11,817 nt of DNA, taken from an uncultured Bacillota bacterium. Lineage in GTDB: Bacteria; Bacillota_I; Bacilli_A; Erysipelotrichales; Erysipelotrichaceae. The notes under the pieces are model-generated. The model did not search any database, was not told where the DNA came from, and saw only the letters and a program-made list of their open reading frames with translations. Shown here piece by piece: positions 6,797 through 11,817 of the stretch. The position numbers and the translations under genes are program-made. Position 1 is the stretch's first letter. Each line of letters opens with the position of its first letter. Where the stretch lies: contig CAMOMM010000008.1 of assembly GCA_946619805.1 (NCBI GenBank), forward strand, positions 1 to 11,817, read 5' to 3'.

Positions 6797-7421
6797 ATCT
6801 GTTAAGTCTGTTCTTCAGCAGGGTATAGGACTCTTCCTCAACATCCCGTAAGGGTCTGTTGGAGTCAATGGTTACGATTCTTTCAGGGTATTTGGAAGCG
6901 ATCATCTGATATGCGGCACGGACTGATCTGTGGAATTCCACGTTTTCACTGTCAAGACGGTTCATTTCACCGCGGCTTCTGACACGGGAAAGTCCGACTT
7001 CCACATCCACGTCATAATACAGGGTAAGATCAGGCATGCAGTCGTCAATGGCGAACTGATTGAGTTCCCAGACCTTGTCAATGCCGATGCCGCGGGCATA
7101 GCCCTGATAAACCAGGGAACTGTCTACGAAACGGTCGCATAACACGATCTTTCCGGCCTTTAAAGCCGGCAGAACTACTTCCGCCAGGTGCTGACGGCGG
7201 CTGGCAGCATATAAAAGAGCTTCCGTGCGGGGATCCATGGCAGTATTGCTGACATTAAGAATGACAGCTCTGATCTGTTCGGCAATGTCAACACCGCCCG
7301 GTTCGCGGGAATAGATGACATCATAGCCTTCTTCCTTCAGACGGTTATACAGATATTTACTGACCGTGGTCTTGCCGGAGCCCTCACAGCCTTCAAATGT
7401 AATAAACAACCCTTTTTCCAT
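6789..7421 (-). CDS. tmk: Thymidylate kinase
   Basis: This 210-residue kinase converts dTMP to dTDP with ATP, an essential step in dTTP synthesis. Motifs are the P-loop FEGCEGSGKTT (9-19), the dTMP-binding REPGG (39-43), the DRF motif (96-98) and an Arg-bearing LID with SRVRSRGEMNRLD (145-157). Length is normal. An ATG four codons upstream (7433) is also in frame. I prefer 7421 because GGTGAG (7431-7426) is placed as a ribosome binding site for it and overlaps the earlier ATG. A TATAAT at 7443-7438 would also place the transcript start close to the earlier ATG. It is the first gene of tmk-holB-ricT. Confidence 0.93.
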   Translation of the reverse strand: MEKGLFITFEGCEGSGKTTVSKYLYNRLKEEGYDVIYSREPGGVDIAEQIRAVILNVSNTAMDPRTEALLYAASRRQHLAEVVLPALKAGKIVLCDRFVDSSLVYQGYARGIGIDKVWELNQFAIDDCMPDLTLYYDVDVEVGLSRVRSRGEMNRLDSENVEFHRSVRAAYQMIASKYPERIVTIDSNRPLRDVEEESYTLLKNRLNRYE

Positions 7422-7437
7422 AAATCTCACCATTGAT

Positions 7438-7443
7438 ATTATA
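7438..7443 (-). promoter_or_regulatory. Possible -10 element for tmk-holB-ricT
   Basis: TATAAT (7443-7438, minus strand) is the only good -10 hexamer between the preceding terminator and tmk. The place for a -35 at 17 bases spacing falls in the T tract of that terminator (TTTTTT), two of six matches to consensus, so either the promoter is weak or some transcription reads through from upstream. Confidence 0.4.
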
Positions 7444-7459
7444 TCCTAAAACAGAAGGT

Positions 7460-7490
7460 AAAAAAAGGAAACTGTTATGAAGCAGTTTCC
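7460..7490 (-). terminator. Intrinsic terminator of the phosphatase-peptidase operon
   Basis: On the minus strand GGAAACTG (7490-7483) pairs perfectly with CAGTTTCC (7474-7467) around an eight-base loop and is followed by seven Ts (7466-7460). The first arm is coding sequence for the last residues of the peptidase-like gene, and its TAA stop (7477-7475) lies in the loop. Confidence 0.85.
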
Positions 7491-8014
7491 CGTGAATAGT
7501 CACAGTATTTACCAGTATATATTTCCCTTAATCCCGGGATCATCCGCAGATCTGAAGGCCTGACATAGAAATCAGGTTTGTCAAATTCATATATGCCGGT
7601 CATCTTCAGAAGACGGGCAATGAAAGAACTGCAGACGAATTTCTTCTTAAAGGAAACCGGCAGATGGAAATAGCGCAGAACAATGCCGAGATAATCATAG
7701 TTATAGGTATTCATGCGGTATGCCATCTGATCAAGAACGGCATGAAGTTTCATGTACTGCTGCTCGGTTACATCGAGCTCGTAGATCGTACAGACAGTTT
7801 CATTGAAGACGGTATAGAAAAGACCGTCCTGCAGTTCAATGGTAAAACCGCCGTTGAGAATGTTGTGAACGCTGCGGCGACCGAAACTGTACAGGATTTT
7901 GCAGTCTTTGGTAAGAGACAGAGCTGCGTGTCCGTATTTGTATCCGGTAATACGGCGGATCACGGTATCCGGTATCGTACGGGAGCTCATTAAAAGCAGA
8001 TATATCTTTTTCAT
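7475..8014 (-). CDS. Permuted papain-fold (NlpC/P60-like, YiiX-type) putative cysteine hydrolase
   Basis: This 179-residue protein has no signal peptide. The order of likely catalytic residues is His before Cys: YGHAALSL with H29 near the N-terminus, and FVCSSFIARLL with C128 near the C-terminus, followed by P153-S-D-L. That order is the circularly permuted NlpC/P60 arrangement (YiiX/YebB-like, related to LRAT), whose members cleave or transfer amide or ester bonds. SFGR (43-46) and GGF (55-57) fit strands between them. The assignment is by pattern and not certain. The frame is open upstream to 8134, but that part overlaps the phosphatase gene. ATG 8014 is one base after the upstream stop (TGAAATG), which implies translational coupling, and no strong ribosome binding site is present. 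Confidence 0.65.
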   Translation of the reverse strand: MKKIYLLLMSSRTIPDTVIRRITGYKYGHAALSLTKDCKILYSFGRRSVHNILNGGFTIELQDGLFYTVFNETVCTIYELDVTEQQYMKLHAVLDQMAYRMNTYNYDYLGIVLRYFHLPVSFKKKFVCSSFIARLLKMTGIYEFDKPDFYVRPSDLRMIPGLREIYTGKYCDYSRETAS

Positions 8015-8015
8015 T

Positions 8016-8783
8016 TCAATGTCTGGTATCATCTTCAAATACTTCGCAGAAGCGGGCATTGAAGGATGGCTTTTCTCCGGTATTGGCCAAATGGGAAATA
8101 TCACCCATGCGGTTGATGCGGAAACTGACCACACCTTTTTCTCTCTCTTCGGTCATTATTTCAGTAATGGCGGAAGTATTGACGGAGAATCCATGCCATA
8201 AGGCAAAAGGTGAGACGTTGATCAGGTGTGATATCAGCAGACTGCTGATGCCGAAATGGCAGAAGAAAGTAAGGGTATCATGGTTTCCCTGCTCTGTCGC
8301 ATATATGTTGCCGTTACGCATATAACCGTGCTCGGCCAGCAGGCTGTCCATGCCGGAAGCACGTCTGTCATATATTTCAGACAGATTTCCGGCTCTGGCA
8401 ATGGCTGTCTGACGCCAGTCAACCGGATCCATGTATTCGTGATGCTGGTTAAGATAGCCGGGCATGATGTCCCATGGGATGAAATACTGGCCCGGACTCT
8501 CCAGCCGGGAATTTCTGTAGGCATATTCCAGCTCCGGAAACATGGTCATATCAACGATTCTGAGTATTTCCTCCAGCCATGGGGCTGTTGTCAGCTGATA
8601 GCCATATTGTCCGGCTGCGATTTCCGCAGTCTGTCTGGCGCGTCCCAAAGGTGAAACGTATACCTTACCCAGCTCAAGGTTTTTCAGATACTCACCGAGG
8701 AGCTGTGTTTCTCTTACTCCTTTTTCGGTAAGACAGTCGTTAGCGTAATCCGGTTCCCCGTGTCTGACAAAAATAATCCTCAT
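8016..8783 (-). CDS. Histidine phosphatase (phosphoglycerate mutase-like) family protein
   Basis: This 255-residue protein starts MRIIFVRHGEPD, with the RHG motif at 7-9 and H8 as the expected phosphohistidine. Other catalytic features are S44-PLGRARQTAE (44-54) with R48, an acidic pair E71/E72, and the second catalytic-type His H176 in FFCHFGISS (173-181). These are the hallmarks of the branch-1 histidine phosphatases. The substrate is not predictable; relatives include cobalamin-pathway, sugar-phosphate and regulatory phosphatases. About 60 residues between E72 and the H176 region form an insertion rich in Tyr, Pro and Trp that may set specificity. The frame is open upstream to 8888, but ATG 8783 matches the family N-terminus and has GAGG seven bases upstream. 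It is first in a two-gene operon. Confidence 0.88.
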   Translation of the reverse strand: MRIIFVRHGEPDYANDCLTEKGVRETQLLGEYLKNLELGKVYVSPLGRARQTAEIAAGQYGYQLTTAPWLEEILRIVDMTMFPELEYAYRNSRLESPGQYFIPWDIMPGYLNQHHEYMDPVDWRQTAIARAGNLSEIYDRRASGMDSLLAEHGYMRNGNIYATEQGNHDTLTFFCHFGISSLLISHLINVSPFALWHGFSVNTSAITEIMTEEREKGVVSFRINRMGDISHLANTGEKPSFNARFCEVFEDDTRH

Positions 8784-8800
8784 GTAGTTACCTCGAAATA

Positions 8801-8809
8801 ATGATAGCA
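8801..8809 (-). promoter_or_regulatory. Possible extended -10 promoter for the phosphatase operon
   Basis: TGCTATCAT (8809-8801, minus strand) fits an extended -10 (TGnTATAAT with one mismatch), about 18 bases upstream of the start codon. No matching -35 is seen, which is tolerated in extended -10 promoters. The transcript leader would be very short. Confidence 0.35.
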
Positions 8810-8873
8810 TAACTTCTGATGATATATTGCTTAAAATTCGGTTAAGGCTGAATAATTGAAATTCTGAAACAAA

Positions 8874-8887
8874 TGTAAACACTTTCA
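8874..8887 (+). promoter_or_regulatory. cre-like (CcpA-type) operator
   Basis: TGTAAACACTTTCA matches the Gram-positive catabolite-responsive element TGWAARCGYTWNCW at 13 of 14 positions; the only difference is A for the central G. It ends 22 bases upstream of the -35 of the 144-residue gene and is about 65 bases upstream of the divergent phosphatase promoter. Its 3' end overlaps the palindromes TTTCATGAAA (8883-8892) and GAAAATATTTTC (8889-8900). No CcpA gene is in the window. Confidence 0.45.
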
Positions 8888-8909
8888 TGAAAATATTTTC
8901 AAAAAAGAC

Positions 8910-8938
8910 TTGAATTATGGTGTTAAAGGGGATAAGAT
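8910..8938 (+). promoter_or_regulatory. Promoter of the 144-residue orphan gene
   Basis: TTGAAT (8910-8915) and TAAGAT (8933-8938) are separated by 17 bases. Transcription should start near 8945, giving a leader of about 30 bases that opens with a small hairpin (8944-8959) directly before the ribosome binding site. Confidence 0.6.
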
Positions 8939-8943
8939 AATGA

Positions 8944-8965
8944 GTCGTTGGGAAGCGACAGGAGG
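8944..8965 (+). promoter_or_regulatory. 5'-leader hairpin abutting the ribosome binding site
   Basis: GTCGTT (8944-8949) can pair with AGCGAC (8954-8959) around GGGA, with one G-U pair. AGGAGG (8960-8965) follows without a gap, eight bases before the ATG. The hairpin would lie at or near the very 5' end of the transcript. It could protect the mRNA or affect access to the ribosome binding site; this is inference. Confidence 0.4.
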
Positions 8966-8973
8966 AATATTAA

Positions 8974-9408
8974 ATGAGTTTAACTTTGAAATCAAATTAT
9001 AACACCGTTACAATTGCCGGAAGGACTGTTAAGCTTGTTGAAAAACTCGATAACAGTACAATGGTAAATCGTTTTGTAGAAACAATAGCTAACTGCACAG
9101 ATGAAGCAGCAATTAATTATATCCTTAACACTGATTATGATAACAGTGACTCATATATCAGAGACATTTATAACGGGCAAGTCGGTTCTTTTAACAAGAT
9201 CGCCAGAATTACAGACACCTTCGGAATCAAAACCGAAATCATGGGCAGAAATGTCGGCGCCGGATTCTCGGCCTCAGTAAAAGAACAGAACTTTAACAGG
9301 AGCGTTGCTCTTGTGAAAGGAATGATGAAATTACTCGGCCTTGATAAAGAGTACAGACTTGTTGCCAGATATGAGAATGAAGCTGTATACGCAGTTATCA
9401 GAAAGTAA
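8974..9408 (+). CDS. Hypothetical protein, 144 residues
   Basis: I do not recognise this protein. It has no signal peptide, membrane segment or cysteine cluster (a single Cys, C41). It is mildly basic and looks like a mixed alpha/beta domain: the first 20 residues suggest a beta hairpin (KSNYNTVTIAGRTVKLVEKL), the middle is helical, and the end YRLVARYENEAVYAVIRK suggests two strands. A Gly-rich turn, GRNVGAGFS (91-99), is the most motif-like part. Evidence that it is real: a strong AGGAGG with ideal spacing, a good promoter, a dedicated terminator, and a free-standing position between two minus-strand genes. A nearby cre-like site suggests control by carbon source. Its codon use looks AT-richer than its neighbours, particularly in the first third. 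Confidence 0.75.
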   Translation: MSLTLKSNYNTVTIAGRTVKLVEKLDNSTMVNRFVETIANCTDEAAINYILNTDYDNSDSYIRDIYNGQVGSFNKIARITDTFGIKTEIMGRNVGAGFSASVKEQNFNRSVALVKGMMKLLGLDKEYRLVARYENEAVYAVIRK

Positions 9409-9425
9409 TTGTTAACGGAAAAGAA

Positions 9426-9464
9426 AAAGAGTCGGTCACAGATGTGAGCGGCTCTTTATTTTTT
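9426..9464. terminator. Bidirectional terminator between the orphan gene and the metalloregulator gene
   Basis: A 14-position stem (9426-9439 with 9444-9457), with one mismatch and one wobble and an AGAT loop, is followed by ATTTTTT (9458-9464). The left flank is A-rich (9421-9428), giving a U tract on the minus strand. The right arm overlaps the stop codon of the convergent regulator gene (9458-9456). Confidence 0.85.
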
Positions 9465-9821
9465 GCTGATGAATCTTTTGATCGCTTCAAAGCTGGTATC
9501 GGAAATAACGTGTTCCATGCGGCAGGCATCTTCAATGGCGATCTGCGGATCTACTCCGATGTTGATCAGTACTTCGCTTAACACCTGATGTCTCTCATAA
9601 ATCTTTTCGGCTACTTCCAGACCGGTTCTGGTCAGGGTAACATAACCGTTTTTGTCGACGTTTATATAACTGTTTTCTCTTAATATCTTAAGAGCACGGG
9701 AAACAGAAGGCTTGGAAAAGTTCATTTCCTCACCGATGTCTATGGCTCTGACATGATCCATTTTCTGAGAAAGGACCAGTATGGTCTCAAGATACATTTC
9801 GCCGGATTCCTGAAGTCTCAT
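9456..9821 (-). CDS. DtxR/IdeR-family iron-dependent transcriptional regulator, short form
   Basis: This 121-residue repressor has an N-terminal winged helix (about 1-65; recognition region FSKPSVSRALKILREN, 35-50) and a helical dimerisation/metal domain (66-121). The likely primary metal site is M9 (ESGEMYLETI), C100, E103 and H104 (DACRMEHVISD). This is the Met/Cys/Glu/His set of DtxR and IdeR rather than the Asp-containing set of Bacillus MntR, and it points to Fe(II) sensing. H78 corresponds to the ancillary-site His. The C-terminal SH3-like domain of DtxR (about 226 residues in full) is absent, so the protein is MntR-sized or smaller. It is divergent from feoAAB, whose promoter carries two palindromes, so it is the natural candidate to bind them. 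AGGAG nine bases upstream sets the start. Selectivity between iron and manganese is inferred, not proven. Confidence 0.88.
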   Translation of the reverse strand: MRLQESGEMYLETILVLSQKMDHVRAIDIGEEMNFSKPSVSRALKILRENSYINVDKNGYVTLTRTGLEVAEKIYERHQVLSEVLINIGVDPQIAIEDACRMEHVISDTSFEAIKRFISKK

Positions 9822-9848
9822 ATTAAATCACTCCTATTAATATATTTT

Positions 9849-9877
9849 ATTATACATTATTCATTTATATTTGGGAA
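9849..9877 (-). promoter_or_regulatory. Promoter of the metalloregulator gene
   Basis: On the minus strand TTCCCA (9877-9872, four of six) is 17 bases upstream of a perfect TATAAT (9854-9849), about 28 bases before the start codon. The nearer feo operator (9887-9902) ends ten bases upstream of the -35, so a bound repressor could also touch this promoter. Confidence 0.55.
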
Positions 9878-9886
9878 AAAATAAGA

Positions 9887-9902
9887 GTTAGCTATTGCTA
9901 AC
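9887..9902 (+). promoter_or_regulatory. Operator box 1 of the feo promoter
   Basis: GTTAGC-TATT-GCTAAC is a perfect 6+6 inverted repeat with a four-base centre. It covers most of the feo -35 element (TTGCTA, 9895-9900), so occupancy would block RNA polymerase. The same half-sites recur in box 2, 45 bases away centre to centre. The likely ligand is the divergently encoded DtxR-family protein. Confidence 0.75.
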
Positions 9903-9923
9903 GCAAATATTAGGGTTTAAAAT
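9895..9923 (+). promoter_or_regulatory. Promoter of feoA-feoA-feoB
   Basis: TTGCTA (9895-9900) and TAAAAT (9918-9923) are spaced by 17 bases. The expected start is near 9930, directly in front of operator box 2. The -35 is embedded in operator box 1. Confidence 0.65.
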
Positions 9924-9931
9924 GATAATCA

Positions 9932-9947
9932 GTTAGCGGGCGCTAAC
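9932..9947 (+). promoter_or_regulatory. Operator box 2 of the feo promoter
   Basis: GTTAGC-GGGC-GCTAAC has exactly the half-sites of box 1 with a different centre. It lies just after the expected transcription start and five bases before the ribosome binding site (9952-9959). In RNA it could also form a six-pair hairpin next to that site, but the repetition of the half-sites argues for a protein operator. Confidence 0.75.
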
Positions 9948-9967
9948 CCAAAAAGGAGGCAAAGAAC

Positions 9968-10180
9968 ATGATGCCATTAGTACTTGCTCAGGCTGGGGAA
10001 GTCAATGTGATCAAGAGGGTCACCGGCAAGCCTGAGGTTAAATCACATCTGGAAACAATGGGATTTGTCAGCGGTGCTGAAATAACGGTGATTAGTGAAA
10101 TTGCCGGAAATCTCATCGTTAACATAAAGGAAACAAGAGTAGCCGTCAGTAAAGAGATGGCTCAGAAAATCATGATCTAG
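9968..10180 (+). CDS. feoA: FeoA domain protein (first copy)
   Basis: This 70-residue protein is a single FeoA (SH3-like) domain. The pattern is typical: a short N-terminal strand, GKPEVKSHLETMGFVSGAEITVIS (20-43) with the HLETMGF turn, then a strand pair GNLIVNIKETRVAVSKEMAQKIMI to the end. FeoA is a small cytoplasmic partner thought to modulate the FeoB transporter. AAAGGAGG (9952-9959), eight bases upstream, supports the first of two consecutive ATG codons. It is the first gene of the feo operon, under the promoter with two operator boxes. A second, different FeoA follows 15 bases later. Confidence 0.92.
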   Translation: MMPLVLAQAGEVNVIKRVTGKPEVKSHLETMGFVSGAEITVISEIAGNLIVNIKETRVAVSKEMAQKIMI

Positions 10181-10195
10181 TCAGGAGGGATAGAA

Positions 10196-10432
10196 ATGAA
10201 AACACTAAGAGATGTCGCAATCGGCTCAACAGTAACAGTTAAGAAAGTTCATGGAGAAGGTGCCATCAAGCGCAGAATCATGGACATGGGCGTAACCAAG
10301 AATGTTGAGATCTATGTACGCAAGGTCGCTCCATTAGGAGACCCAATTGAAGTAACAGTCCGTAATTATGAATTATCAATTCGTAAGGCTGATGCTGAAA
10401 TGATTGAAATCAAGGAAGAAGAGGAGAATTAA
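10196..10432 (+). CDS. feoA: FeoA domain protein (second copy)
   Basis: This 78-residue single FeoA domain contains GEGAIKRRIMDMGVTKNVEIYVRK (20-43), the FeoA core with RRIMDMGV, then GDPIEVTVRNYELSIRKADAEMI (48-70), the common FeoA C-terminal pattern. It diverges strongly from the first copy in sequence, so the pair is not a recent duplication. AGGAGG (10183-10188) precedes the start. The acidic tail KEEEEN is encoded by GAGGAG, which is also the ribosome binding site of feoB, and the stop is one base before the feoB ATG, so the two are translationally coupled. This copy is probably the direct FeoB partner. Confidence 0.92.
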   Translation: MKTLRDVAIGSTVTVKKVHGEGAIKRRIMDMGVTKNVEIYVRKVAPLGDPIEVTVRNYELSIRKADAEMIEIKEEEEN

Positions 10433-10433
10433 T

Positions 10434-11817
10434 ATGGGAATAAAGATTGCTTTGGCAGGTAACCCTAACAGTGGTAAGACAACGCTGTTTAATGCCTTAA
10501 CAGGTTCAAATCAGTTTGTCGGAAACTGGCCAGGTGTTACGGTAGAGAAAAAAGAAGGTAAACTGAAAGGCTATGATGATGTAACCATTACAGACCTTCC
10601 AGGTATTTATTCACTGTCTCCATATACACTGGAAGAAGTGGTAGCCAGAAACTATCTGATCACAGAAAGACCTGATGCCATTCTGAACATCGTTGATGGA
10701 ACAAACCTGGAAAGAAACCTGTATCTTACAACACAGTTAACAGAACTTGGCATACCTGTTGTTGTCGCTCTTAACATGATCGACCTGATTGAAAAGAAAG
10801 GTGATTTCATCAATGTAGAAGAGCTGTCAAGACAGCTGGGCTGCAAAGTAGTATCCATTTCAGCTTTAAAGGGTACCAATATCCAGGCAGCAGCTGAGGC
10901 AGCAGTTAAGGCCGCTAAGGAAACAAAGACGATTCCAATGCATACTTTCTCCGGACCGGTGGAACATGCACTGGCTCACATTGAAGAGATAACAGTACAT
11001 AACCTTCCGGAAGAACAGCAGAGATGGTATGCCGTCAAGCTGTTTGAAAGAGATGAAAAAGTAATGGCTCAGCTGAATCTGAAGCCTGAAACCATCAAGC
11101 ATATTGAAAGAGATATCGCTGCCTGTGAACAGGAAATGGATGACGATGCCGAAAGCATCATTACCAATGAAAGATATGTCTACATCGGCGAAATGCTGAA
11201 AGGCGTATATAAGAAGGTCGGGATCGGTCAGCTGACAACTTCAGACAAGATCGATAAGATCGTAACCAACCGTATCCTTGGTCTGCCTATCTTCGGACTG
11301 GTAATGTTCGCTGTCTACTGGCTGGCAATGGGTCCGTTTGGAACATTCTTAACAGACTGGACCAATGATGTATTCGGCGGCTGGCTTACAGATGGTGCAT
11401 CAGGCATCATGGAAAGCCTGGGTGCTTCCGAATGGCTGACAAGTCTGGTATCAGATGGTATCGTTGGCGGTGTCGGTGCCGTACTTGGCTTCGTCCCGCA
11501 GATGCTCGTTCTGTTCTTAATGTTATGTGTATTGGAAGACTGTGGTTATATGGCACGTGTTGCCTTCGTTATGGACCGTATCTTCCGTAAGTTCGGATTA
11601 TCAGGAAAATCATTCATCCCAATGTTAATTGGTTCAGGATGCGGCGTTCCTGGTGTCATGGCAACAAGAACCATTGAAAATGAACGTGACCGTCGTATGA
11701 CAATCATGACAACATGCTTCATTCCATGTGGTGCCAAGCTTCCTATCATCGCATTAATCGCAGGTGCAGTATTCAATAAGGCATGGTGGGTATCTCCATG
11801 TGCATACTTCATCGGTG
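10434..11817 (+). CDS. feoB: Ferrous iron transporter FeoB, 5' part (runs off the right edge)
   Basis: 461 residues are visible and the frame stays open to the edge; the full protein is normally about 650-800 residues. The N-terminal G domain has G1 GNPNSGKT (9-16), G2 around T36 in GVTVEKK, G3 DLPG (54-57), G4 NMID (114-117) and G5 SISA (141-144). A helical guanine-dissociation-inhibitor-like region follows to about 265. The membrane part starts near 280 and contains the conserved LEDCGYMARVAFVMD (367-381), the Gate segment GSGCGVPGVMATRTIE (401-416) and CFIPCGAKLPI (428-438). FeoB imports Fe(II) across the cytoplasmic membrane. The start is supported by GAGGAG (10421-10426) seven bases upstream. 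Arg codons change from AGA only in the first 250 residues to mostly CGT after residue 280. Confidence 0.95.
   Translation, partial: MGIKIALAGNPNSGKTTLFNALTGSNQFVGNWPGVTVEKKEGKLKGYDDVTITDLPGIYSLSPYTLEEVVARNYLITERPDAILNIVDGTNLERNLYLTTQLTELGIPVVVALNMIDLIEKKGDFINVEELSRQLGCKVVSISALKGTNIQAAAEAAVKAAKETKTIPMHTFSGPVEHALAHIEEITVHNLPEEQQRWYAVKLFERDEKVMAQLNLKPETIKHIERDIAACEQEMDDDAESIITNERYVYIGEMLKGVYKKVGIGQLTTSDKIDKIVTNRILGLPIFGLVMFAVYWLAMGPFGTFLTDWTNDVFGGWLTDGASGIMESLGASEWLTSLVSDGIVGGVGAVLGFVPQMLVLFLMLCVLEDCGYMARVAFVMDRIFRKFGLSGKSFIPMLIGSGCGVPGVMATRTIENERDRRMTIMTTCFIPCGAKLPIIALIAGAVFNKAWWVSPCAYFIG

Noticed and set aside
7422..7433. Alternative tmk start four codons upstream
   Set aside because: It overlaps the GGTGAG that serves the downstream ATG and lies close to the probable transcript start. 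It cannot be fully excluded.
8015..8134. N-terminal extension of the peptidase-like gene
   Set aside because: It lies out of frame inside the phosphatase coding region. The translated extension has no conserved look, and ATG 8014 follows the upstream stop directly.
8784..8888. 35-residue N-terminal extension of the phosphatase
   Set aside because: The family normally starts a few residues before RHG. ATG 8783 has its own ribosome binding site, and the extension contains the promoter region.
9921..9937. Fur-box-like TGATAAT half-site in the feo promoter
   Set aside because: Only one half resembles the Fur 7-1-7 consensus. The opposite half is occupied by the GTTAGC palindrome and matches poorly.
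9932..9947. Box 2 as an RNA attenuator hairpin
   Set aside because: There is no U tract after it, and the same half-sites recur upstream of the transcript start, which favours a DNA operator.

Overview
The window looks like chromosomal DNA of a low-to-moderate GC Gram-positive bacterium (Bacillota). The evidence is the tmk-holB-ricT cluster, strong AGGAGG-type ribosome binding sites, a LrgAB pair, a DtxR-type regulator beside feo genes, and U-run intrinsic terminators. A family such as Erysipelotrichaceae would fit, but the exact taxon is an inference from gene order. No rRNA, tRNA, CRISPR array, insertion sequence or prophage is visible. Short, well-punctuated operons fill nearly all of the sequence.

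Layout. Positions 1-121 hold the 5' signals of a minus-strand gene lying beyond the left edge, and the terminator of the next gene. 122-1198 (minus) encodes a VanZ-like membrane protein fused to a VOC/glyoxalase-like domain. 1304-2329 (plus) is a single DUF2804 gene. 2433-3477 (plus) is lrgA-lrgB, which ends at a terminator shared with a convergent GT4 glycosyltransferase (3533-4846, minus). Upstream of that lies the minus-strand operon tmk-holB-ricT (7421-4923), with overlapping genes. The next minus-strand operon (8783-7475) pairs a histidine phosphatase with a permuted papain/NlpC-P60-like protein. A divergent region (8784-8973) carries promoters, a cre-like site and small palindromes, and leads into an unrecognised 144-residue protein (8974-9408, plus). 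A bidirectional terminator separates it from a convergent DtxR-family metalloregulator (9821-9456, minus). That regulator is divergent from feoA-feoA-feoB (9968 to the right edge, plus).

How the genes work together. The best-supported circuit is iron uptake. The regulator has the DtxR-type Met/Cys/Glu/His primary-site ligands expected of an Fe(II) sensor. The divergent feo promoter is bracketed by two copies of the palindrome GTTAGC-N4-GCTAAC, one over the -35 element and one just after the expected transcription start. tmk-holB-ricT is a core DNA-replication and RNA-processing cluster. LrgAB is a transport/holin-like pair. The glycosyltransferase probably acts on a membrane or cell-surface acceptor.

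The most interesting points are the two-box iron operator, the VanZ-VOC fusion, a promoter whose -35 element lies in the loop of the preceding operon's terminator, a cre-like element in front of the orphan gene, and terminators that reuse coding sequence or stop codons.
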